Shown: one piece after another, positions 1-11,991 of the stretch
How the letters are laid out: every line of letters starts with the position of its first letter
Position numbering within the stretch: the stretch's first letter is position 1
Source of the DNA: Mesocentrotus franciscanus
Lineage: Eukaryota; Echinodermata; Echinoidea; Camarodonta; Strongylocentrotidae
Direction: 5' to 3'
DNA: 64,000 nt
NCBI GenBank assembly: GCA_037976565.1
Contig: CP137675.1
Coordinates: 12,108,534 to 12,172,533, forward strand
Notes under the pieces: generated by a model
What the model was told of the DNA's origin: nothing
The model's database searches: none
What the model saw: the letters and a program-made list of their open reading frames with translations, nothing else
Made by a program: the position numbers and the translations under genes

Positions 1-1564
1 ACCTTTCCCCGACACAATTGTAGGGAGGCCCATGAAGATTCTGCCGTAATACCTGTAATTTCCCCCAAAAGATACATACAAATAGAGCCTTTTGAATAAC
101 AAGGAGGTAATCAGTTTTTAAAAAGATTCTATTGGATTCAGGCTCTATTAATTGTCATTGGCTCCTGTCCAAGCTTCAAAGTACTTACAAGACAACTCAA
201 CAATATTCTAGTTTTTCCCTAAGTCAAACATAGATGCCATTTGTCGCCTTGTGAAAATTATTCAATACTGGTACATTAATAGGTTTGTACTTTGTAGAGG
301 TGGAAACTTAAGAGAAGGTTGAGTTCTGGGAAGAGGTGAAAAATAATTTGTGAGCATTATCATTGTTATTATGCAAGTGTGGAAGAACATCAGAGAAAAA
401 ATGTTCCCTGAAAAGCATGGTTCTTCAAATGCCATAATATTCTAAATCTGGCATGTAACAGCATAAAAATCGGGACAGATTTTTATGCCACATGTTTGTG
501 TAGTCCCATATACATCTTTCTGTGAACAGTGCTTGTAACTTTACCAAGACTGGGCCAAATTTCTTATCATTTTGATGATTCCAGAACCTTGCAGTACACA
601 CCAATACTTATATGCTAGATGATCAACCTTTTCTGATCGATTCCACACCATTTCTTTCACAATGCAATCGCATGACCACAACTCAACTTTATCTTTAATA
701 TCAGTCAATGCATCCAGATGCCATTACTGGAGAAAATGTACAAAAATATGAAATACGTATACAACTATACGTCATAGAAAAGTGGGTGTATTGTGTATGT
801 ACTATCATCTGCTCTCTCAAAGTCCTAGTGGTGAAGTTGTTTCCAAGTCAGGTACATAAATGAAAAGAAAAGTAAGAGGAAGACAGAAGGATCAAGGATC
901 AGTCTCAAGTGGAGGAAGGGGGAAGCAACATAATGGCATATCTTGAAGTGATAACACACCTCCCCCCTCTCTCCACCACCACCACAAAGTAAAGTTATAA
1001 ACTAAAGATACCTAGGAAAGAGCATTTCTCATTTGATTGTAACCCCCTGTTTTTTATGTTTTATTTTTTTAAAGTGGTAAGTGTGGCTGCTTGAAGAGAC
1101 TACTCTCTCCCATCTCGAGCTCGAGCCAACAGTGTACTTGTGGCTGACAAACCCTTAGGCTTCTCATGAATATTCATGATTAGATCATCTTATTAGTAGG
1201 TAGGGGTAGCTAGCTCTATAGTAAAATGGAAAAGCTGGGGAACGGACAGTTACAGAATTGGGTGTATGCAAAGTTATTATAACAAGTATTTATTTATAAA
1301 ATTATTCTACTAAAAATATTAATCATACATGGTACTAGTTTTGCTAAGAGCTGTGATGGGGGCATTCTTAAACACAACTTTAGACACCCCCCAAAAAATG
1401 GACTATCCCAGTTGTAACTTGTCACCAGTGCAGTGGCTTGGGGAGATCGAGATTGCTTGGGTAGTAGTAGACTGTGGAGTAGCATAGTAGGACTGTCATC
1501 TCTGGGCATAACCTTATGTGCTGGAATTCTTCCTAAAATTGGTTCTATTCTGTGCTTTTCACAG
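1..1564. other. No supported gene
   Basis: AT-rich sequence with short A/T runs and no open block with convincing splice sites. It may be intron of the upstream gene whose putative exon starts at 1565. Confidence 0.5.
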
Positions 1565-1642
1565 TTTTCTGGATATTTCAGCATTGCTGTTGATAGTTCC
1601 AATGGAGCACTAGCCCGATACCTGGTGGAATTATCATTTAAG
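1565..1642 (+). CDS. Putative internal exon of an unidentified upstream gene
   Basis: 78 bp (26 codons, phase 0 to phase 0) between a strong acceptor (tctgtgcttttcacag) and a strong donor (TTTAAG|gtgagt). It reads FSGYFSIAVDSSNGALARYL then VELSFK, a protein-like mixture with an amphipathic helical end. I do not recognise the family. It lies on the same strand as the semaphorin, about 18 kb upstream, and is in phase with the putative exon at 2660, so the two probably belong to one gene whose earlier exons lie before this window. Confidence 0.55.
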
Positions 1643-1938
1643 GTGAGTTTTCATTTATTTCTTGAGCCGTGTGTGTGGGGATTGCGAGGTAATGGGCAGC
1701 CTAGACCTTCGGCTTGCTCTGCATCTGTAGTGGTGCACCTGTGTATAGTATAGCAGGTTCCATTGACTGGTCTCATCAACCTTTGAATGTAAATAGTGGC
1801 TTGCTTGGGGTTGGGCCCCTCCTACCTCGATGAATGGACACGGGGCTAGCTGGAGTGTGGGGGATCGCGGGATGTGTGGCTGACGTGTGCCGGGAGGGTG
1901 CTGTCGTCGCCCACACAGGGATTATGAAACACACTGTC

Positions 1939-1987
1939 ATTATCAATATTGTTCAACTTGGCCATGGGGGGTAACAATATTGATAGT
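1939..1987. repeat. Inverted repeat, 15 bp arms
   Basis: Arms 1939-1953 (ATTATCAATATTGTT) and 1973-1987 (AACAATATTGATAGT) pair at 14 of 15 positions around a 19-base GC-richer loop. It lies in the putative intron between the 1565 and 2660 exons. Confidence 0.7.
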
Positions 1988-2042
1988 CATTACCCATCTT
2001 GTATTATCTGTATCCATTATGATTTATAATTCTTTTGTAGCA

Positions 2043-2625
2043 TTTATAATTATAGATGTCAGCTAACTAGCTAGGAGGTGGCCCCCTGATGTGTTCAAAC
2101 CATTTGTCATCCCATCTTCTTTAGTAGCTTAGAGATGATGGAGTTCTATACATCTTGCCCTATTTGAGAAGAATTAAAAAGATACAGGGATGTTGTAATC
2201 GTGAAGTCATTGGCCCGCTTTTGGCACACGTCTAATATCAAAGAGAGCTGTTGGAATGTAGTCATAGTAATTCATAACAGTGGTCGATGACATGGCTGCG
2301 AATGATGGAATTAAATTGGATCTTACCATGTTCAATTGAAATTGAAAGATGTTCTTTTATAACATATATAATAGTTCTTTTATAAATATAAGTATAGTTC
2401 TTTTACAACTTATACTAAGGCCTGTATAATAGACATCATCTAGGTAGGAGGTGCCCCCCTGGCCTGAGTTTGTAGTTTCTAGGAGTGGCTTAGAGATAGC
2501 AGATTTTTTTGTCCTATTTGGGGATGTTGCAATTGTTAAGTCATTGGCGCACTTTCAGCACACTTCTGCAATTGTAGAGGGGTATTAGAATGTAGTCATA
2601 GTAATTACTAACAGTGATGCCATCC
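2043..2625. repeat. Diverged tandem duplication of about 200-240 bp
   Basis: Copy 1 (about 2043-2285) and copy 2 (about 2421-2625) share in the same order ctaggaggtg, a C-run, gtggcttagagat-like, cctatttg, gggatgttg, aagtcattgg, a cttt-ggcacac-like block, and gaatgtagtcatagtaatt. The spacer (about 2350-2411) holds three copies of a short gttcttttata unit. Confidence 0.75.
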
Positions 2626-2659
2626 CTAAAGGATGGGAATTCTATGTTCTAATATTTAG

Positions 2660-2716
2660 TTGATAGAAGAACTATTAGACAAAGAGCAACTACATCTGCA
2701 ATATCGCTTATTTCAG
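2660..2716 (+). CDS. Putative internal exon of the same upstream gene
   Basis: 57 bp (19 codons, phase 0 to phase 0), acceptor ttctaatatttag, donor TTTCAG|gtagga. It reads LIEELLDKEQLHLQYRLFQ, strongly helical and charged, which is unusual for chance AT-rich sequence. Function unknown. It sits just after a diverged tandem duplication (about 2043-2625). Confidence 0.5.
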
Positions 2717-3479
2717 GTAGGAATATGTTCTTGCTCATGATGATAGAATTTTAACAGGATCTAATAAACCTTGGCTGAGAAGATGCAAATTAATTGCAAA
2801 TGAAATGTAAAATTGAAAGCTACATGTACCTTAAACTGGGTGTGGAGCATAGTTTGGCATTTATTAAGGAAAATATCATTTATGGAGCCCATGAAGATTG
2901 TTGAAATTGGTAAATGTTTCTTGAAAAAAAGATTAAGCTCAATCAACTAGAAAAAAAAATACAGTGTATGCTGAGATTTTGCATTACTATATACACAATC
3001 TCTCCCTATCATTTATATTCTAGTGAGCATATAGGCTGTTTGATGCTAATAAAAATGTAATAATGATGTCAAAATTAGCATAGACGCTTTTAATGATAGA
3101 TGCTGGCTGAATCAATAATTAGGCATCATCAGTGCAAGGAGCTAGCAGCTATCTGATCAATTGGATGTCTCGGTATTGAAATTACCAGTGCATGCCGCTA
3201 GCAAGAGTCCCAGAGTCTCAGCTCTCTGATCTGACCAATCATGCCAATTGTTGTCTCTAATGATTACATAACTCTCTCCACACATATTCATATGATTAGG
3301 TCTAATGGATATGATAATGACTATGGTAACACGGTTGTGATGGAGAAGGGAGAGCATTAGTCGTATTGTCACATTTATCAATTGATTGGACATCCATATT
3401 TGTATTGTATTCATGTTGTTAAGATTGAGAGTTTGGAGCTTTTCAAGTGTTCTGATTAAGTATGATTTTATTTCATTAG

Positions 3480-3527
3480 CTTTCCGATGTGTTGAAGTCT
3501 TGGTTTGTACTAAAGAGACAGTTGTAA
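3480..3527 (+). CDS. Putative last coding exon of the upstream gene
   Basis: The acceptor tttatttcattag ends at 3479. In the same phase 0 as the two exons above it reads LSDVLKSWFVLKRQL and stops at TAA 3525-3527. An AATAAA at 4206-4211 could then end a 3'UTR of about 0.7 kb. The length and helical character fit a protein C-terminus, but such a short open stretch is weak evidence on its own. Confidence 0.38.
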   Translation, partial: LSDVLKSWFVLKRQL

Positions 3528-4205
3528 TTGATAAGTACGGTTAGCAAAATTACAAAAAAGAAGGTTAGAAATTTGTGCCTAAATGTCAATGCAATATGTT
3601 TATGAAGTATGGTTTAAACTTCTGAAAAAGATTTTGATTGATGTTGAAATGGTTGCAATCGAAGAGAAATATTAACTTTGTTTATTCTAATTGATTGATA
3701 ATTTAAGTCCTGAAGATGATCTAGTCTAGACCAGGAGTGAAACTTGAAAGTATTGTCATCCCTTGGAGATTTCGCATGAGTCAAAGATATCAGTTCAAAT
3801 AATTATGATATCAACATCTAGCAAGTTGTTGACATGATTCTCATTCTCTGTTAGTCTGTACTGCAGATGCTGAAATTTACAACCGATTTTTATTGCAATT
3901 GGCTTGAAGATTGTACCCAGTAGTATGATTGATGGAAAACAGGTGCATAAAATAAGTGCTAATGGAAGGGCTCTTGTTGTAAATTCCATGGTCTGTTGTA
4001 CTTGGTCCCCATCAGGTCCATTTGGGCTCTGCACTGGTATTTATGTTGACTGGTCCAATGATCAAAGATTATCAGGATTAATGGAGATTATGGTCCCTGA
4101 GAACCTGTCCAAACAGAAGATGACTTTTAATCTATCACCTATACTAGATGTATTAATCGTTTGATATTGATGTATGAATTGTGATAAGGACAATCACTCT
4201 GAACA

Positions 4206-4211
4206 AATAAA
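4206..4211 (+). terminator. Possible polyadenylation signal of the upstream gene
   Basis: AATAAA within gaacaaataaattggg, about 680 bases after the putative stop at 3525. In AT-rich DNA this hexamer is common, so the call rests on the three putative exons upstream. Confidence 0.25.
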
Positions 4212-4410
4212 TTGGGACGATATACTATATTGTAGGCCTCACACAATCAATATACAGCCCTCCCCCTTGGTTCACTCAAGATATGCTTGATCAAATGTTT
4301 TGTGTTTATAACAATGTTACACATTACAAAGTTTCAGTTGTAGGCCTTTGCTCTCAATAGAGTACAGATGGAAGAAATGCTTACACTAAAATTTATGTTG
4401 ATATTATCTT

Positions 4411-4487
4411 CTCAGAGCAAGAAGTGTGTTAACTTATAAATGCCATTTACTACAGAGTTATGTGCCTTTCTCGCTAGCTCCCAACAT
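4411..4487. repeat. Hairpin repeat copy (degenerate)
   Basis: CTCAGAGCAAGAAGTGTGTTAAC on the left and GTTATGTGCC, TTTCTCGCTAGCTC on the right match the imperfect inverted-repeat pattern seen best at 34,752-34,835. Confidence 0.5.
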
Positions 4488-7400
4488 ATGCATGTTATCT
4501 TGTTATCTTACTGTCAGTGCAAAGGTGCAGTTTGATTGGCATTTGAGTTACCTGAGAGAAAATCCCAAAATCTTGCGTGGTGCTGGAGAGTGAAGGTTAT
4601 GCAAATGGTAACGAAGCTCCAAATCCAGCGCCCTCGTCAGTGCCTTACTTTGTGACCTCATTCAGACGAACACTTTTGATCTTCAAACATTGTGTGGAAA
4701 TGTGTTCACAAATGAAATATTGGTCCATTCATAAGTTGATGGAAGATGTACCCCAAAAATGTTTAAATTATTTTTTATTTTCGTAGTGGGGTGATTTTTT
4801 TATATCGTGATTTGGGGTTACTTGACAAAAGATTCAACCATCAAACATTGTGTGACAACAGTGACAGTATGTGCAGGGATGAAATATCGGTGGAAGCATA
4901 ATGTGATGGAATATATGTATATATCAAATGTTAAAATGTATTATTCATTTTCATGGTGGGTGGGGGGGGGGGATTGAAATGGGTGTTTTTTCCTTCCATA
5001 TTGCATTTGTGGAGTTTACTGTTGTTATGTTGCATTGCTTGTAAGAAGCCTGGACTTGAGTGGAAACATCTATCGGCAAGGGACTTGGGAGAATGGTAGG
5101 GCCTCATGCATTCATAGAAATAGAATGGGGTACAAGTAGACTGACTAATATTCAGTTATTCTTCTTTATACATGGTAGACAGACACGCTCTGCTTTGAGA
5201 GCACTTCCTACATTGCCCTTGAGCGCTTGTTTATGAGATCCACATTGTTCATTTCTCCTTCTCAGTAACCTTTATGAACCAAATATGGGAGGAACATACC
5301 TGTTATGATCTAATCTTCTACGCCTGGTGTTCTCTGCACCTCTATGAATCACCCCCACCTCCACTTCCTTTACCCCTGTGCTCAGGGCACCTCCCTAATC
5401 TGCCCCCCTCTTTACAACGTCTTGAGGAAGACTCAACCACTTCCTCTCGTCCTCGCTAACGCACCTCCCAACAACGACCGCCTTTCTGCTGTTCTCGTGT
5501 CTGGTGTACGTACGTACGAACAACAGGCATTAGATCATCAATTTATTTTCCCCTTAACTGACTCATTTCCCCCAAGTTAGCTACCATTACAAAGCGAGTT
5601 TCACTAAAATTAGGCCGAGCTTGCGTTGGAATAGAGATGAGTGCATGATGACTTTGTGGCGAGGAGAATAAAGATAGGATTAGCCAGGTCATTCTTATAG
5701 CAAATTACCATGGTTACGCGTTATCTTTGGATTTATTTCAGTATGAGGACTGTGGCATGTGCATGTACAATAGAATCTGAGTCAGCTATGAGCCATGACC
5801 CGTGTTATGGGAGGGAAATCATGGATAAAGCAATCTATTTTGAGAAATTTAGCATTAAAACTAAACACATTAGAAGGCCCATAGTATGTACACAGGTGCT
5901 TGAAAGTTGAAATCCAAAGAAAATGACACCCCTTGGTCACCTTTCTACACCAGCCCAAAATAGAAGAGAAGGTTATTGGTATAGCAGAGTTTATAGTGGA
6001 GTAGCATTATTGCGTGATAATTCCACTCTCCATCCATGCCCCTTTGGGCTTTATGAATGAGAAAAGCAGACAAACGCTAGCCAAGCTCATGAATTAACCA
6101 GGCATCTACTAGCGGAGTTTGAGACAAACTGACAATCTAGGCAAGGCGGTGTGAAGAAAAAATGTGTTTGATATGAAAAAAAAGGGCTGTCTTTTTATTT
6201 GTATTGGGAGCTGACAAGCGCAGCAAGTGCTTTTCTCATCAGAGACACTTTTCTAGATGAGGTGTTCTTTTTGCAGATGGCCAGACTGACTGAGCCTAGA
6301 TACTGAAGTGTCAGCGCTGCATTATGTGATGTCATACCAATCTTGTCAACAGAACAAATTGCCGGAAAGCCAATGTACTTTCTGTATATTATCAACGATC
6401 ATGTTGTTTCAGACCCGTCACCATCGGTCCCAAATGCTCGCAAATGACTTGAAGGACGAATGCTATGAAGTTGTTTTCATTTTTATGCGTGATGTGTATG
6501 GACATTAGCTGATGGATAGGTTGTTTGTTTATTTGGGGCTCTGTTAAACTTGTTCCATTGTTAGCCCACCCTTGTCAAACACCCGACCTAACCTACACAC
6601 AGATCTTCGATCAACATTGGCCTCATTTCTGTAACATATTCTCTGTTTGCAGAGGGTCACCCAAATCTTCATAGGTTTCTGTACCTCTTATGCTTTATTT
6701 ATATGCTTACATCATTGAAGCACTTCAAAGTATGTTGTTTGGGGGAACATCGTCACCATTTACTTAGGGTTTGATGATGTTTGTTTTGAATAAGAGCAAA
6801 TAAAGTGTCAAATTCACACTTTGTTCTCATTTCGCAATAAAAAGGGAAAACCAGAAAACCAGAGAACAGCATCAAAATGGCAGGACGGAGGAAAAGCTCT
6901 ATTGAGCATTAATTAATTTCAAGCAAATTGATTGCGTCAGTAGTGTGTGAAGGCAGGGTTGCGTGCAAGGCTTTGGTCACATTTCATTGATTTGATTTGC
7001 CCTAATAAAAAAAAGTATATAATTTTTAGCTGTTTGTTGTCACTTTATCGTCATAGATATTAACAAATCTGGACAAACAGTGGATTAATTATTATGATAT
7101 TGATATTGCTAAATAACATTGCAACTTTTGCAGAACTGCGACATACTTCCATATTAGGGGACAGCCTCATTAAAACAATTTTTGTCAACTTTCCTGATTT
7201 TCAACATAGAATATGTTATTAACCACAGTTTAACTTGTGCCTTTCAAGTTTATGCATGTACATGTAGTTATTACAATAATATTGTTGCTGATAAGCAATT
7301 TGTCTGTTGTACCAAGCCTTTGTTTCAAGATTAAATCAAAGTAGTTCAGTTTGAATACTAGAACGTCATAACATGATCAATCATATAAAGTCCTTCAGAT

Positions 7401-8343
7401 TTTTCTTTTCTGAAAAACACTTTAAACTAATTGATTCATATTGTCAAGAGGCTTACAAATTATTCCACAACAAAATGAGTTCCCAAATGGGAGTTTCCAT
7501 ATGATATTAAGCGAGGATCAAACATAGCTGGAGGCTGGTAGTTTCTCCTGTACAAAAAGTTCCATCTTTTTAACAAGAAGATAAACAGCTAATGGATAAA
7601 GCATGGCCTTGTGGAGGATTTGGAAAACTGTAAAGTACACTGTAGACTACTTTGTAGTGCAAACTCTTTGTGCACCATAAATTATTATTGTCGGACCAGA
7701 GGTAGAACCGTATAAGCATCAACTTTCCCATAGGGTATAGCAATTGTGAATATGTTTTTATATTGAATTTACAACAGCTGAACTGTTTTCCGTATCACCT
7801 GATGGTGACGTAGGTGAGAATAGGTATTTAGTTGTAATCGATTTTAACACTACTTCGGTTGCTGTATATTGGAAGTGGCGTTCAGACAGTTGCCCTTGAA
7901 ATATTGGAACGAACATCCTTGCATCTACTTGTACTACAATATGTTATGTGTTTTAAGTCTGGAGACTCGTTATATCATGGTCTAGTAGTTTTCAATGCCA
8001 GGAGAACATGATTGGCTTCAGTAATTGCATGTATCAGCAGACCAGTCGTCTCCCCCATGTAATTACATCTCATCATGGTCAGGGGACGAAGATTGTAAAG
8101 AAGAAGTGATTCTTGATCCTTAGATGATTACTCAACAAAAGAGTTTTATGTGTTGCATACAACAAGTACTGTAGTAGTGAAGAATCCCTGACGAATGTAT
8201 GATGCGGATTGAAACGTCCCCATCACCAATCTACTATGTATGAGCTTTTGAGACGCTGACTTGGCACTGCTCCAACCGAACCTCTTACAGCAACAAACCT
8301 TCCAATCTCATCTACCTCCCCACTACCTGAGACCTCTGGTCCT

Positions 8344-8359
8344 GGTTGCCATGGTTACC
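8344..8359. promoter_or_regulatory. X-box-like palindrome
   Basis: GGTTGCCATGGTTACC resembles the X-box bound by RFX factors (GTTGCC-AT-GGYAAC), with one mismatch in the second half. Comparable sites occur at 24071, 29303, 42212 and 42446. Confidence 0.35.
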
Positions 8360-11300
8360 GCTGGCCTCTAAATCCCTGGGTTTAGGCAGGTTCCCCTAGG
8401 GGTACTCATTAGGGCTGTGTTCAGGGGTGCTTGTTGACCCCATGGTGGGGTTGGCTGCAGAGACCCAGGGTAATGTTAGGGCTCTGTTTCAGGTCTCCTG
8501 CTGGGTGACTCCTGGGTTGTAGCCTCCCTGACAAATGCTCAAAGTCCAACCGAGGTCCAACCAGTGATGGAAAGTTGCAGTATTGTTCATTTTGACTTGA
8601 GTGTGATTATGAAGAAAACATAGGCCCTTTTACACAGCCCCACAACCATTTCGAAAAATCATCGTTTTTAAAATTGTACTGCCATTAACACTATTGGAAG
8701 CCCCCCCCCAAAAAAAAACAACAACAACACAACATTGGTGTTTGCTCATTCTGTTTTTTGGTAATTAGTGCGCATGAGCTCCTGTTGCTTCCTCATAATG
8801 ATAAGGTATATTTGCAACATCTTATATGCAGTCTCTGCTAATGCTATCAAGCATTTGGGTCACCCTGCAACTTGAGCTGTAAGGAGTCGAGAGAACAAGT
8901 GATGCAGATGATATATGATTAATATGGGCAAAGCAAATTTCTATGTCATTTTCTTCATGCTTTTTATCAGCAGAACAGCTACAAATTACTGTGAAGAATG
9001 AAGACATATAGGCCTAGTCCTTGGCTTTATACCAAATGATGATATTATATTCCTGTGGATATCATCTTGTAGTTTTGCAAGATGTGGCTTAGGTACTCAA
9101 CAGCTTTTATTAGTTTACTGGGCCAGTTGAATGCTCAGAGTTGTACCTCTCAAGTAGCCCCGGACTTGACATGTGATCTTGGAGAGGTCAGTTTGTGACC
9201 TCCTGTCAGTTAGGAGTCTGTCAGTACAGAGTTGATTTGATCTGAGAGTGGTTCGAATAGAGGTTACAAACAACCTGCTGGTCTCCCATTGGTCAACATG
9301 CAGACCAGTTTTCGGTTTCTCAAAATCATGCAGAGTTGAAGCAAATAACCTTCCCGCTGGGCCTACTACTAGCTATGGTCGGGAAGAGAGGGAAAAAATG
9401 TGATTCTTAAAGGATTTTTGAGAGAGGTATTGTAGTGATGAATAAGTTTTTAATACCAGTCCAAGTCATTACCAGATTGAGGTTTTCTTTTATTGCATGG
9501 GATATATTGTGATCTTGCCATGATCAATCATGGTAATTCTTTTTCGCTTTATCCCATCAAAATGCGACCTGTTTTTCTCAATATTTTATCACTCGTGATT
9601 ATCAGTAGGATTATCAATTGTGCTTACTCATAATCATATCTATTCAAATTCCCCCAAAATCAGTAATACTCCCCTCTTGTCCTATTGTGATTCACACTCT
9701 GTGGAAAATCTTTGTGCCGTGTCAAGCAGTTTTCTATGACTTTTTGTGTTCATATTTTGGCTTTTTACAAATTTTTGTGTTTTTCAAACTTTTTTGTGGG
9801 TGATTTTGCTTTGGTTCACCCCAAAGCAGTGCATATTGTATTTGAATAGTAGTCTTGTTTTGCAAACCATCTGCCCTCAAAGTTGTCCAACCAGATTTTG
9901 ATATGAGTCTTGATGTGAATGATTGCATTATGTCACATGGTTGTATTGATGATGGCCTATATTTTGTCAACAGAATATGACCAAATTCACCTAGATGAAA
10001 ACCATAAAGGAAAAATTACCAGCCAAATATAAATGTATGGTACTACAATGCATTCAAGATGTCAATGAACTTTCTTATAGTAAAGTGGAATTAAGAAGAA
10101 GATTGAAAAAATCTGAAGAAATACAATGGGTGTACATTTAGCCTACAAATGGTAGTGAACTTTCAAAGTTAATGTGAGACAATTAAGTTTCTGATCTTAA
10201 TGTTTTGACAATAAGACTGAGTTAGAGACTTGGTACAGCAAGACTATTATTCTTGAACTTATCCTAAACCCCGTGGATATTCTCCAGAAAGCCACACTGC
10301 ATTGATCTACATCATAGTACATGAGACATGTAGATCCCTCATCCCTCATGTGATATGACACGGTTCATGTCTCGTGTCTTGTCTCGGTCTTGGTCCGTTC
10401 TCATTGCCAGCTCACATAGTGTGGCTTCTGCAATGATCATGATGGTTTCATGACATGCTCAGTTCCATGGTCAAGCTTATGATGGCTGTCACAAAGTTTG
10501 ACCATGAACTTGTATTGTGCCTATAGTCCATCTCATCTCAAGGACATTCTTCACGTACTAAGGTTGTAGAAAATAATGATAGTTCCATAAATTTGAAATA
10601 AATGTATTCACACCATAAATCAAAATAATACATTTCAGTAGTTGTCTAGATTATTTTTTAATAAGGAATGGTCAAGTCCAAACATTGTCATTGGTGAATA
10701 CATGTATGTGTCCACTCAGGAACTTGGGGGTCATTTGGCCAATATACTGATTGAACAAAATGCCAATTCTGTGCCTGTTCCACGAAGGATTAATCTGGAA
10801 TAAAATTTATAATGTAAATGGGCCTCCTTGATTGAACCCTCAGCGTTACCTTGTCTGTCTTCTATAGCTAGAGGGCTTCATTTTGTTTGTTAGGGTCTCC
10901 AGCTTACCTAAGGTCATATGCAAGATAAATTACACCAGGTTTAACTCAGAACTCCTTTCCAATTTTCTTCCCTTAGAATATATTTTGCCCTTCCAATAAT
11001 TAATTTTGTAGTCTCTGCTTGCTACAATGCTAGGTTACAGAACGATATGGTAATGGGCTTTTGGATTCATAGCAGTAATTTGTTTGTATCCCTAATATCA
11101 AATAATTTTGGTTATCAAAATATATATCCCTTGTGAGTTTTCATTCATTACTAAATTGCTTGGCATATTTAGGAATTTAGTGAGTTTAGATTTAGAACAT
11201 AATGAACTAGTGGATAGCTAGCAGAACTTAAAGCATGGGGAGTATAAAGTGAGGAACAGAGGAAAAGAGAACAGATAGAGAGAGGGGAAAAGTGTTATTG

Positions 11301-11758
11301 AAAAAAAGAAGAAAAAAAAGGTTTTGGCTAAATGGTAGAATTATTTTTCCAAGTAAACATATAATTTTTTACTTCATAGAAACAATAATTCTGATTAATG
11401 TCTTCTATCTGCTCTGTTGGTTGCATTTGCCATTCATAAGTTATCGAATGGGCTTAAAGTTGTTTACTTGTTGAAGGCCATGATTTTCTCAAATCTGATT
11501 TTTGTTAGCCACAATCTGAGTTAATCTGTTGCCTCTGCTGTCCAGATGAGAAGCAGTTTAGTGTCAGGATGAAGGAACTGTAATCCTGATTAAAACTAGA
11601 TACTGTATGGAAGTACCTTATGTGAACAACAAGAAGAAGATATACCTCAGCAATCACGAAATCCCCCTAGAAAAAGAGAATATGAAGAAGAAATTTTTTT
11701 AATTCATTTAAGATTATGATGGAGTTGACAGCAGAGGAGAGATCTTTCTTAAAACTTT

Positions 11759-11991
11759 GATAACCAGATGTTTAATTGAAAAAAAAGTGGTTATAAATGT
11801 CCATTATGTATTTAAAATGTTGTTTAATTCTGATTTGCCACTTGTGCAGGGCAAGATTTACCTGTATAGCTTTGGTAACCAGACTTGTTTAATTGGAGAA
11901 ATAGATGGTTGGAAAGATCCATTATGCATTTATAATGTTGTTTTTTGAAAAAAATCTATCTGGTTTGTCATTTGTGAAGGGTGAGATTGGC
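11759..11991. repeat. Tandem duplication of about 115 bp
   Basis: Copy 1 (about 11759-11863) and copy 2 (about 11874-11991) share taaccaga, gtttaattg, ccattatg-attta-aatgttg and a t-tg-catttgtg-agg block in the same order. Confidence 0.75.

Larger units (their letters stand above)
4212..11758. other. Intergenic or 5' noncoding region, no supported gene
   Basis: No ORF here shows a protein-like composition with matching splice sites. It contains one degenerate copy of the hairpin repeat (4411-4487), a GC-richer block at about 8290-8530 with an X-box-like palindrome, and simple-sequence patches. Upstream noncoding exons or the promoter of the semaphorin could lie anywhere here but cannot be pinned down. 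Confidence 0.5.

Noticed and set aside
137..176. Possible exon at the window start (ALLIVIGSCPSFK)
   Set aside because: Poor pyrimidine tract and weak donor (AAA|gtactt); too little evidence to link it to the 1565 exon.
1806..1925. GC-rich patch as a CpG island promoter
   Set aside because: Short, few CpGs, and placed inside a putative intron.
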